A stretch of DNA of 64,000 bases from Flavobacterium sp. LMO8. Its GTDB lineage: Bacteria > Bacteroidota > Bacteroidia > Flavobacteriales > Flavobacteriaceae. The translations under genes and the position numbers were made by a program. Of this stretch, positions 9,400 to 18,269 are shown piece by piece. The stretch's first letter is position 1. Every line of letters starts with the position of its first letter. Below the pieces are notes generated by a model. That model ran no database searches. It was not told the DNA's origin and saw only the letters and a program-made list of their open reading frames with translations. The stretch covers positions 541,421 through 605,420 of the forward strand of contig NZ_WIBJ01000031.1 in assembly GCF_009495755.1 (NCBI RefSeq). Reading direction: 5' to 3'.

Positions 9400-10164
9400 A
9401 TGATGAAAAATATAAAAATAAGCTTGCTGTTCTGTATTGGAATAGTGAGCTTACTTACTGTGAATATTAGTCAAGCACAAGTAAAAGAAAGTAATAATAA
9501 TATTTGGTTGCATTATTTTGGAAAGAATATGATTACTGAAAAATTTTCTTTTTCATTTGAAACCACAATGCGCTACGCCAACGGATTTTCTGAAAAGCAG
9601 CAATATTTTATTCGTCCTTCAGTAGATTATCAATTTGCTAAAAAGTTTATGGGAAGTGTTGGATTTAGTCATTACAATACGTATTCCTATGGAAATCCAG
9701 CGATGAACAAAATCAGTATTCCAGAAAATCATTTTTGGATTCAAGGAACTTTTGTTCACAATAGCGGAAAATTAAAAATTACACACCGATTACGAGATGA
9801 ATTTCGATATGTTGGAGTTCCAGCAATGCAATCGAATTGTGATTTAGAAATAGATCATTACGATTATAGAAACCGAATGCGCTATATGTTTTTATTCAAT
9901 TATCCTTTGATAAAAAATGAAGAAGTAACGAAGTTATTTGCATTATTTGGCGATGAGATTTTCATGAATTTAGGTTCGAATGCAGGAAAAACATTTTTAA
10001 ATCAGAATCGAGTAATAGGTGGAGTTGGTTATAATTTTGACAAAAACCATCAAATTCAAATGAGTTACATTCATCAAAATATTTGGAATTATACCAATAC
10101 ATTTCAAGAAAGTAATCCTACATTTCGGCTAACTTATACAACTAACTTTGATTGGTCTAAGTAA
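9400..10164 (+). CDS. DUF2490 outer-membrane-type protein
   Basis: The 254-residue protein has a signal peptide (about residues 1-27, ending ISQAQ) and then alternating beta-strand sequence rich in aromatic residues, typical of a small outer membrane barrel of the DUF2490 family. The motif WLHYFGKNMITEKFSF near the mature N-terminus and the terminal TNFDWSK are consistent with that family. The function is unknown. It starts 10 bases after the SulP gene and is followed by a terminator, so it is the last gene of the inorganic-carbon operon. A porin-like channel for bicarbonate or a companion anion is a reasonable but untested idea. The start could be either of the two adjacent ATG codons (9400 or 9403). 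Confidence 0.8.
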   Translation: MMKNIKISLLFCIGIVSLLTVNISQAQVKESNNNIWLHYFGKNMITEKFSFSFETTMRYANGFSEKQQYFIRPSVDYQFAKKFMGSVGFSHYNTYSYGNPAMNKISIPENHFWIQGTFVHNSGKLKITHRLRDEFRYVGVPAMQSNCDLEIDHYDYRNRMRYMFLFNYPLIKNEEVTKLFALFGDEIFMNLGSNAGKTFLNQNRVIGGVGYNFDKNHQIQMSYIHQNIWNYTNTFQESNPTFRLTYTTNFDWSK

Positions 10165-10165
10165 T

Positions 10166-10202
10166 AAAAAAATCCGATGAGAATTTCTAATCGGATTTTT
10201 TT
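10166..10202. terminator. Hairpin terminator between converging genes
   Basis: The left arm aaaaatccgat (about 10167-10177) pairs with atcggattttt (about 10190-10200), with an inner stem extension after a G/A mismatch. It has an A-run on one side and a T-run on the other, so it can serve both the plus-strand DUF2490 gene and the minus-strand gene ending at 10205. It differs from the hairpin at 2852 by one base in about 26. Confidence 0.8.
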
Positions 10203-10204
10203 AT

Positions 10205-12559
10205 TTATTTTACTTCTATTACAAAATTTTCATTGTAAAGTTGTCCATTGTTATCGATTCCTTGAATATTGATTGTTACTTCTTTTTGTCCAAAATGTGG
10301 AGTTGAAAATTCAAATTCTCCTTTTTCGTTTGTGTAAATATTAGGAATCCAATCAATTGTGCCATAATTTTCAAAAGCTTCTCCACTATGGATAAGATAT
10401 TTTGGGTTTTCATAGTCAGTGTATGGCTGAAAACCATTTTTAACAACTATTGGTTTTGATTTAATTTGGTTAGGTTTTTCTTTAAATGCGGTTGTTTTTT
10501 TTGTATAAATTCTGATAGATCCATTAGCACCGTCGCTTCCCATTCCGTAACCTCTTTTGTTAATGTAAATTTCATCAATATCATTCAAATTCATATTCAA
10601 AAGAAAAGTAAAATCTTGTAGTTGTACATTGTCTAAGAAAACTATAGGGGTTCTACTACCCATTAATGATGTTGCATATCTCGCTCTAATTGTTACTTGT
10701 CCAGCTTGTTGCGATACATCATAGCCATGAGAAGCTATGAATGATAAAACATCTCTAAAGGTTCCGGCTTCTGTATCATCTATTTTGTATCCTTTAGCCA
10801 TTGAATTTCCATATTCTCCTCTTCTTTCTAGTTTAACTTTTTTTGCTTGAATTACATCTACATCTTTCAATTCATAAACACCTTCTAGTTTTGGAAATTC
10901 AAAATTAGAATCGTAAAGATTTTTTGTAAATGTAATTTCTTCACATATTGGTTTCTGATAGTTAAATGCTTTTAAAAATTTTCTATTTGTATTTTCTAAT
11001 TTCGAATAAATGCTTAGACTTTCTAATTTGTCATCTTTTTTAATTAACGAAAAATACAAAGTAGACGAGTCAACCGCCATAATGTTTTGAAATTCAAAGC
11101 TGTTGTCACCTTTTATTTCAGTACTTTCTTCTATACCGTTTATAGAAAACAATCTTAGTTTTGTATTTTGCTTGTTTGGAACATTTTGATTTATCTTACC
11201 AGTAACTGTGATTCCCATATCAAAAGGATGTGTTGGTTTTGGTGCATCATTTAATATGCGAGACCAATTGTATTTTGATTCTTTAACATGTAACAGCATT
11301 AAGTCTAACTCAAATGCTTTACGCTTGTTAAAATTTGTAAAATAGTAAGCGGCATCAAAATCTTCGCTATCAAAGTAGTTTTTAAAACCAAGATTAGTTT
11401 GAATATTATTATAATTATAGTTTGATTTTGTATTCTTAGGCAATACAGTAATGCTAAAATTTCCAATTTTATTAGGAATTGATGCCTTTATATTTAAACT
11501 TTCTTTTGTTTTTACTGTAGAAGTTAAGTTTAGTTTTGTTGAGTTTTCGTTTACATTATATATAACTCTTTCTGAAATAGAATTTAATTCACTATCTAAT
11601 AATCGTATAATGTTAATTCCTTCAAACAAACTATTTTTCTCAATAAAAAGTTCTTTAAATGGTTGGTCTAAAATAAAATCGACATAGTTAGCATAGTCGT
11701 TTTTTTGAATTAAAATAGAATAATTTTTATTTTTATTCTTATTAAAAGTTGTTTCATTAGTATTAATTTTTACCACAACTTTTCCTTCAATAGCATAATT
11801 ATTTATATGAAGATTTATTCCTTCAATCACGGGTCTTGGTAATTCTTTTGTTAAGGCTTCTTCATTATTTGGAATAATCAATCGATACGTTTCATTTTCG
11901 ATATTTTTTAATTCAAATTTTCCAAATCCTTCTTGATTTGTTGAAAAACTATTAACAACAACGTTTTTACTGTTTTTTACTTCAATGTTGCTTAATTTTT
12001 GACCTCTTCCGAAGCAATTTTTTATGGAAACACCAATGTTGTTGTTAGTTTGGTAAAGTAAACTGCCGCCTTCGAAAGCAAAATTTACAGAGAGTTGATT
12101 TTTGCTATTTGTGTTAACTATACTTTTATCTTGAACGTTAATAATTTTAATTTTTTGATTTGTAGCTTCATTTTCAAAAAAATTATTCATGTAATTCGTG
12201 TAGGTTTGAAGAAAATAATCTCCTGAGGGTAAATTTTCATTAATTTTAATTTTTCCTTCAACTATTCCATTTGCAGTATAGAATAACTGATTTGAAATTT
12301 CCGTATTTTGGTTGTCTACAAGACGCACAAAAACATTAGTGGTTTGAAAATTTAGTTTTGATTCTTTTTTTTCAATGATATATCCTTTAAACCAAATAGT
12401 TTCATTGGTAAGGTATGTAGTTTTATTGCAATGTAAATGGATGTTTTCTCTATCCATTTCGTAGTATTTTAATATCCCTTGTTCAGTTTTTTCTTTTATG
12501 GTTGACTGAGAAAAAACGCTTAAACATATAAAAGAAAATAATAAAGAGTAGATTTTCAT
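10205..12559 (-). CDS. Envelope protein with MG2-like and TonB plug-like domains
   Basis: The frame is open to 12607, but the start is set at 12559, which gives MKIYSLLFSFICLSVFSQ, a clean signal peptide; the longer frame would run through the groL terminator. The 784-residue protein has an MG2/macroglobulin-like beta-sandwich near the N-terminus (HLHCNKTTYLTNETIWFKGY, about residues 42-61) and more beta domains in the middle. A plug-like segment near 610-680 (PIVFLDNVQLQDF, IDEIYINKRGYGMGSDGANG) is followed by a C-terminal beta region. Such proteins are common in Bacteroidota and look like plug domains without a barrel. Their role is unknown; surface export or receptor partnership is possible. 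It has no close operon partner, since terminators lie on both sides. Confidence 0.75.
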   Translation of the reverse strand: MKIYSLLFSFICLSVFSQSTIKEKTEQGILKYYEMDRENIHLHCNKTTYLTNETIWFKGYIIEKKESKLNFQTTNVFVRLVDNQNTEISNQLFYTANGIVEGKIKINENLPSGDYFLQTYTNYMNNFFENEATNQKIKIINVQDKSIVNTNSKNQLSVNFAFEGGSLLYQTNNNIGVSIKNCFGRGQKLSNIEVKNSKNVVVNSFSTNQEGFGKFELKNIENETYRLIIPNNEEALTKELPRPVIEGINLHINNYAIEGKVVVKINTNETTFNKNKNKNYSILIQKNDYANYVDFILDQPFKELFIEKNSLFEGINIIRLLDSELNSISERVIYNVNENSTKLNLTSTVKTKESLNIKASIPNKIGNFSITVLPKNTKSNYNYNNIQTNLGFKNYFDSEDFDAAYYFTNFNKRKAFELDLMLLHVKESKYNWSRILNDAPKPTHPFDMGITVTGKINQNVPNKQNTKLRLFSINGIEESTEIKGDNSFEFQNIMAVDSSTLYFSLIKKDDKLESLSIYSKLENTNRKFLKAFNYQKPICEEITFTKNLYDSNFEFPKLEGVYELKDVDVIQAKKVKLERRGEYGNSMAKGYKIDDTEAGTFRDVLSFIASHGYDVSQQAGQVTIRARYATSLMGSRTPIVFLDNVQLQDFTFLLNMNLNDIDEIYINKRGYGMGSDGANGSIRIYTKKTTAFKEKPNQIKSKPIVVKNGFQPYTDYENPKYLIHSGEAFENYGTIDWIPNIYTNEKGEFEFSTPHFGQKEVTINIQGIDNNGQLYNENFVIEVK

Positions 12560-12580
12560 AAAAATAATATTTTGTGTAAA

Positions 12581-12614
12581 TAAAAAAAAACCGCTTGAAT
12601 TATACAAGCGGTTT
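12581..12614 (-). terminator. Terminator of the groS-groL operon
   Basis: The stem aaaccgcttg (12588-12597) pairs with caagcggttt (12605-12614) around a 7-base loop. On the minus strand it is followed by a long T-run (12581-12590). It lies 22 bases after the groL stop codon. Confidence 0.88.
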
Positions 12615-12635
12615 CACATCTTTTTAAGAAAAATA

Positions 12636-14279
<1,644 letters not shown>

Positions 14280-14297
14280 TTATTGATTAATCTGTGA

Positions 14298-14573
14298 TTA
14301 AAGAATTGCGTAAATTTCGTCTTCTCTCATAATCAGGTAATCTTTACCTTCAAATTTGAATTCTGTTCCCGAATATTTACCATATAAAACGGTATCTCCA
14401 ATTTTTACCGTCATGGTATAGTCTTTTTTGCCATTTCCCACGGCTACAACAGTACCTTTTTGTGGTTTTTCTTTTGCAGTGTCTGGAATTATAATTCCTG
14501 AAGCTGTTGTAGTTTCTGCTGCCAAAGGAGCAATTACTACACGATCTGAAATAGGTTTAATGTTTAATGACAT
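14298..14573 (-). CDS. groS: Co-chaperonin GroES (10 kDa)
   Basis: The 91-residue lid protein of the GroEL chamber has the family pattern: N-terminal [13 protein letters not shown], a mobile loop around residues 17-28 ([12 protein letters not shown]), and the C-terminal [16 protein letters not shown]. It is the first gene of the groS-groL operon. The upstream DNA (14574-14660) holds a sigma-54-like element and no CIRCE inverted repeat, so HrcA control is not indicated. Confidence 0.98.
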   Translation of the reverse strand: MSLNIKPISDRVVIAPLAAETTTASGIIIPDTAKEKPQKGTVVAVGNGKKDYTMTVKIGDTVLYGKYSGTEFKFEGKDYLIMREDEIYAIL

Positions 14574-14620
14574 GATTATATGTTTTATTTATTAAAATTA
14601 ATTTGTTGTTTGTTGTTTTT

Positions 14621-14635
14621 CAGAAATTGTGCCAA
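14621..14635 (-). promoter_or_regulatory. Sigma-54-like promoter element upstream of groS
   Basis: The minus strand reads TTGGCACAATTTCTG. The first half is a perfect -24 box (TTGGCAC). The -12 half has TG at the right distance but lacks the final GC (GA instead). The implied start near 14608 would give a leader of about 35 bases. About ten bases further upstream lies TTGTCAG (14645-14651), which could be an activator or stress-factor site. This is a candidate only. Confidence 0.35.
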
Positions 14636-14660
14636 AGCGATTTTCTGACAATTTTTCTGT

Positions 14661-14695
14661 AAAAAAAATGCCAGCACTGACATGCTGGCATTTTT
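14661..14695 (-). terminator. Terminator after secG
   Basis: The strong stem aaaatgccagca (14665-14676) pairs with tgctggcattttt (14683-14695). On the minus strand it is followed by eight T residues. It ends the miaB-to-secG gene run, separates it from groS, and lies 18 bases past the secG stop. Confidence 0.9.
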
Positions 14696-14712
14696 ATCTA
14701 TTTTATCAATTC

Positions 14713-15075
14713 TTATTTTGCAGAATCAGTTGCAACTGGTGCTGGTGTTGTAGCAGGAGCAGCTTGTTTGGTAGATTCTGGAGTTGTAGGAATAGTAGTT
14801 GTGGGAACAGTTGTTTCGTCTTCTCCTAAAACTTTAGAACCAGATGCAGCTCCATTAAAACTTAAACTAGAAAGTAAGATTAATGCAATTAAAATTCCTC
14901 CTAATGTCCAAGTACTTTTATCTAAAAAATCTGTTGTTTTTTGAACTCCACCTAATTGTTGAGAACCACCAAATGAAGAAGATAAACCTCCACCTTTAGG
15001 GTTTTGAACCATAATAGCTAAGATTAATAAAAAACAAACAATTGTTATCGCAATTAAAAAACCTGTGAATCCCAT
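14713..15075 (-). CDS. secG: Preprotein translocase subunit SecG
   Basis: The 120-residue protein shows the SecG pattern of two membrane helices (about residues 5-21 and 55-72) joined by the conserved loop NPKGGGLSSSFGGSQQLGG. SecG helps SecYEG cycle during export. The C-terminal 45 residues are a Pro/Thr/Ala-rich tail (TTVPTTTIPTTPESTKQ), longer than in the E. coli protein but common in Bacteroidota. The upstream gene ends 2 bases before its start, so translation is probably coupled. Confidence 0.93.
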   Translation of the reverse strand: MGFTGFLIAITIVCFLLILAIMVQNPKGGGLSSSFGGSQQLGGVQKTTDFLDKSTWTLGGILIALILLSSLSFNGAASGSKVLGEDETTVPTTTIPTTPESTKQAAPATTPAPVATDSAK

Positions 15076-15077
15076 AA

Positions 15078-15884
15078 TTAATTATTATTTTGTTGTAAAT
15101 TTTTGATTTCATTTATTCGGTCTGCAAAGAAACTACTTTTTTCTGGATATTTCAAAATTAATATTTCATAAGCTTGTATCGCTTTTGTATATTTTTTTTG
15201 TTCCAAATACACTTTAGCTAATGTTTCTGTCATTAAGTGTGTTGGCTCTTCAGTGCTTTTGCTAATATTTGCAGGCGGTTTGGTCGTTTCTTTTACTGGA
15301 GCAATTTTTGGATTGGCTTCAATAAATTTATCGATTATATCTATTTTTTTTTGCTTCTCAGGGTCTTTTGAAGTGCTTTTTTCTTCAATTTCACGATTAA
15401 TTGGGTTAAATTTTGTCAATTGCAACCATTCTTGAAACGAATGTCTTTCAGTAGGAGTAAAAGGTAAAGGTTTACCAATTTCTAATTTTTCTTCTGAAGT
15501 TGGTTTAATTATTTCAAGCTCAATTTTTTCTTCTTTAGTTGCAATAGTTTCTATTTGAGGCAAAACAATTACTTCTTCCATATGATGCACTTCAATATCT
15601 AACAATGATCTTTGAATTTTATCAATTTTTTCTTGTTGGATTGCGGTGAAATTATCCGAAGTAATAAACTCAAATAAAATCGTTCTATCAGTTGTATAAG
15701 CTGCTGTTTTTTTTAATTCGTAATTGTATCTAAAACTTTCCTGATTGAATAATCCTTTTAAATGTAATGTTCGTGCTGCCTGAAAATACGGAAACTGCAA
15801 AACTACATTCTCTAAAGCAATAGTTTGCTTTTCGTTTATAGTTTCGGGCTTATTTAAAAGATATGTTAAATCGGATATGTTCAA
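15078..15884 (-). CDS. Conserved flavobacterial protein with C-terminal TPR-like repeat
   Basis: The 268-residue protein opens with MNISDLTYLLNKPETI and the block VVLQFPYFQAARTLHLKGL (about residues 27-46), shared by a family found only in Bacteroidota. The centre is charged and low in complexity (E/K/P/T-rich). The C-terminus (about 215-262) forms one or two TPR-like helices (TLAKVYLEQKKYTKAIQAYEILILKYPEKSSFFADRI). There is no signal peptide, so it is probably cytoplasmic. It lies between lptE and secG with very short gaps, a conserved order that suggests an envelope-biogenesis link. No function is known to me. Confidence 0.75.
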   Translation of the reverse strand: MNISDLTYLLNKPETINEKQTIALENVVLQFPYFQAARTLHLKGLFNQESFRYNYELKKTAAYTTDRTILFEFITSDNFTAIQQEKIDKIQRSLLDIEVHHMEEVIVLPQIETIATKEEKIELEIIKPTSEEKLEIGKPLPFTPTERHSFQEWLQLTKFNPINREIEEKSTSKDPEKQKKIDIIDKFIEANPKIAPVKETTKPPANISKSTEEPTHLMTETLAKVYLEQKKYTKAIQAYEILILKYPEKSSFFADRINEIKNLQQNNN

Positions 15885-15898
15885 AATTCACAAATTAA

Positions 15899-16402
15899 TT
15901 ACCATTTAGCTAATGATTCGTTGAAAACATCTTGCGTAATTCGCTCAAAAATCACATCTAATGCCGTTGTTAATTGTGAACCAACTAATTGCTGATTGGC
16001 ATCGAAATCATAAAAGAATGTGAAGCGTTTTTCAAAATTATCGTCTTCTTTATTGCGATTTGTAAAACGAACCATTACTGTTACTGTTAATCTATTTTGT
16101 GCTGCTCTTTGATCTGCAGTAGCTGTCATTGGTGTAATACGATAATCTACGATTTCTCCTTCGTAAATTAATTCACCACCTTGAGAAACTAAATTTAGAT
16201 TCGTTTGGTTTTGGATGATATCTTGTAATTCTAAAGTGAAAGTTCTTTCTATTCCAGGCTCAATTAAAGGAGCATTATTTTGAAAGTAATTTACTTGAAA
16301 TGTTTTAGCATCAACAGGTTTTGCACCAGTAAAATTATAAACTCCACAACTGTTTAGAAGTAGTGAAATAGTGATGCTAAAAACAATTATTAAATATCTC
16401 AT
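15899..16402 (-). CDS. lptE: LptE-family lipoprotein (LPS assembly)
   Basis: The 167-residue protein begins with a lipoprotein signal (lipobox LLNSC, Cys about residue 19) followed by GVYNFTGA, typical of the LptE-like proteins of Bacteroidota. In LPS export, LptE sits as a plug inside the LptD barrel in the outer membrane and helps insert LPS. The body is beta-rich with a C-terminal helix (FERITQDVFNESLAKW). The start codon overlaps the stop of the activator gene by one base (TAATG), showing translational coupling. lptD is not in this window. Confidence 0.85.
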   Translation of the reverse strand: MRYLIIVFSITISLLLNSCGVYNFTGAKPVDAKTFQVNYFQNNAPLIEPGIERTFTLELQDIIQNQTNLNLVSQGGELIYEGEIVDYRITPMTATADQRAAQNRLTVTVMVRFTNRNKEDDNFEKRFTFFYDFDANQQLVGSQLTTALDVIFERITQDVFNESLAKW

Positions 16403-17661
16403 TATAAATCGTATTGTTTGATTTTTCTATAAAGTGTTCGTTCCGAAATCCCTAATTCATCTGCTGCTGCTTTTCGTTTTCCTTTGTTTCGGTCTAACGA
16501 TTTTTTGATTAATTCAATTTCTTTTGCTTCTAAACTCAAAGTTTCTTCTTCGTCAACAGTTTCAGCAAATAGATAATTCTCATCATCATCGTCTTCAAAC
16601 TCTTCTTGCATCAGATTATTTTGATTCGGAAGCATTTCCACTCTTGGTTTTTCTTCAAAAATAGCATTTTCTTCGGGTTTACCGTAAATTTTCTGAATTA
16701 ATCCTTTATTTGCTTCTTGCACTTTTGAACTTCCGTTTTGCATCAATTCCATCGTAAGCTTTTTCAAATCGTTCAAATCGCTTTTCATATCAAAAAGAAC
16801 TTTATACAAAATTTCTCTTTCGTTACTAAAATCACTTTCCGATTTTTTAGTTCCAATTACCGAAGGTAAATTTGCATTTTCCTGAGGTAAATAGGAGTGA
16901 AGCGTTTGCAACGAAATCTCACGCTTCGTTTCTAAAACTGAAATTTGTTCGGCTACATTTCGTAATTGACGAATGTTTCCGCTCCATCTGTATTTAATCA
17001 ACAATTGAATGGCGTCGTCATCTAATTTAATAGGAGGCATTTTATATTTGTGCGCAAAATCGGCAGCAAATTTTCTAAACAACAAATGAATGTCATCTTT
17101 ACGTTCGCGAAGCGGTGGCAACATAATGTCAACCGTACTCAAACGATAAAATAAATCCTCACGGAATTTGCCTTTTTCAATCGCATCAAACATATTCACA
17201 TTAGTAGCAGCTACAATACGAACATTTGTTTTTTGTACTTGCGAAGAACCGACTTTAATAAATTCCCCATTTTCTAAAACACGTAATAAACGTACTTGAG
17301 TGGTTAAAGGTAATTCACCAACTTCATCTAAAAATATAGTTCCGCCATCGGCAACTTCAAAATATCCTTCACGTGTGTTAGTTGCTCCAGTAAAAGAACC
17401 TTTTTCGTGACCAAAAAGTTCACTATCAATTGTTCCTTCAGGAATTGCACCACAGTTTACTGCAATGTATTTCCCATGTTTTCTGTGCGAAAGCGCGTGA
17501 ATGATTTTTGGAATACTTTCTTTTCCAACACCACTTTCACCTGTTACCAATACCGAAATGTCCGTTGGAGCAACCTGAATGGCTTTCTCCACGGCACGAT
17601 TGAGTTTTGGGTCGTTCCCAATAATTTCAAATCGTTGTTTTATAGCTTGTACTGATTCCAT
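16402..17661 (-). CDS. Sigma-54-interacting transcriptional activator without a receiver domain
   Basis: The 419-residue protein begins almost directly with the AAA+ domain: Walker A GESGVGKE (residues 41-48), GSFTGA (88-93), Walker B GGTIFLDE (107-113) and arginine fingers further on. A charged linker (about 270-370) follows, then a C-terminal Fis-type helix-turn-helix (KRKAAADELGISERTLYRKIKQ). It should remodel RpoN holoenzyme using ATP. Two points are unusual. No N-terminal sensory or receiver domain is present, so its activity may be set by abundance or a partner. The sigma-54 contact loop reads GSFTGA rather than the usual GAFTGA, a tolerated variant. It is coupled to lptE by a one-base overlap, and in this group it commonly follows miaB. 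Confidence 0.9.
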   Translation of the reverse strand: MESVQAIKQRFEIIGNDPKLNRAVEKAIQVAPTDISVLVTGESGVGKESIPKIIHALSHRKHGKYIAVNCGAIPEGTIDSELFGHEKGSFTGATNTREGYFEVADGGTIFLDEVGELPLTTQVRLLRVLENGEFIKVGSSQVQKTNVRIVAATNVNMFDAIEKGKFREDLFYRLSTVDIMLPPLRERKDDIHLLFRKFAADFAHKYKMPPIKLDDDAIQLLIKYRWSGNIRQLRNVAEQISVLETKREISLQTLHSYLPQENANLPSVIGTKKSESDFSNEREILYKVLFDMKSDLNDLKKLTMELMQNGSSKVQEANKGLIQKIYGKPEENAIFEEKPRVEMLPNQNNLMQEEFEDDDDENYLFAETVDEEETLSLEAKEIELIKKSLDRNKGKRKAAADELGISERTLYRKIKQYDL

Positions 17662-17664
17662 TTT

Positions 17665-17728
17665 TTTAGTTTAAAAGTTTAAGGTTTAAAGTTTAAAAGT
17701 TTCTTCACAATCTTGTCATTCTGACGAA
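17665..17728. repeat. Intergenic low-complexity plus dispersed repeat
   Basis: A tandem of TTTAAA/TTTAAG/TTTAAAAG units (about 17668-17700) is followed by TTGTCATTCTGACGAAG and AGAATCTC (17713-17738). The latter motif recurs at 40356-40382 in slightly changed form (TTGTCATTCTGCCGAAG...GGAATCTC). It looks like a dispersed intergenic repeat of this genome. Confidence 0.5.
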
Positions 17729-17745
17729 GGAAGAATCTCATAAAA

Positions 17746-18249
17746 TTATTTTAAACTCTTTTTAATGTTTAATGAACTTAAAAGTTCTTTTAATTCGTTA
17801 TATTGATTGTCTACAAGGTCTGATTTTATAATAACTTTAGCTTGCTTTTTTTGTATGAAAATTAAAAACCATTTATTAGTTTCTTTGATATTATAAATTT
17901 CTTTCCAATCGTATTTTATATTATAGGTTTCTCAAATTTCTTCAAAAAAAGAATTATTGAACTTCATTGTTACATCCTCTTTTAATTTAGGATTTTGTAA
18001 TGATTTTTTTGTTCTTAAATAAATTAAATAGATTGCTATTAATGGATATAGAATAAATATCAAATGCACTGGCTCAAACAAAAGTTCATTCATAGTTCCC
18101 AAAAGAATGTTGGCTAACATTAATAGAAACATGATAATGATAAAGAATGAAAATATTTTATATGGTAAAGTAGAAAAAGCAAGATATAAATTTACTTTAA
18201 AATATTCTTTTAATTCATATTTTGGTTTTATTATAATTTCTTTTTCCAT
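17746..18249 (-). pseudogene. YcxB-like membrane protein split by an in-frame stop codon
   Basis: The first part is 105 codons (start 18249) with two membrane helices (about residues 30-50 and 64-82), ending ...FNNSFFEEI at TGA 17932-17934. The same frame then continues for 61 sense codons (ETYNIKYDWKEIYNIKETN...) to TAA at 17746-17748. The continuation looks like the normal C-terminal domain of YcxB-like proteins (W-K-E-I-Y, then K-E-T and a hydrophobic strand FLIF). The two parts together make 167 residues, about the family's usual length. The simplest reading is one nonsense mutation in a formerly intact gene, or a sequencing error. Without the C-terminal domain, the 105-residue product is probably non-functional. 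Confidence 0.75.
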
Positions 18250-18269
18250 TTAATCCGTGGCTTATATTC

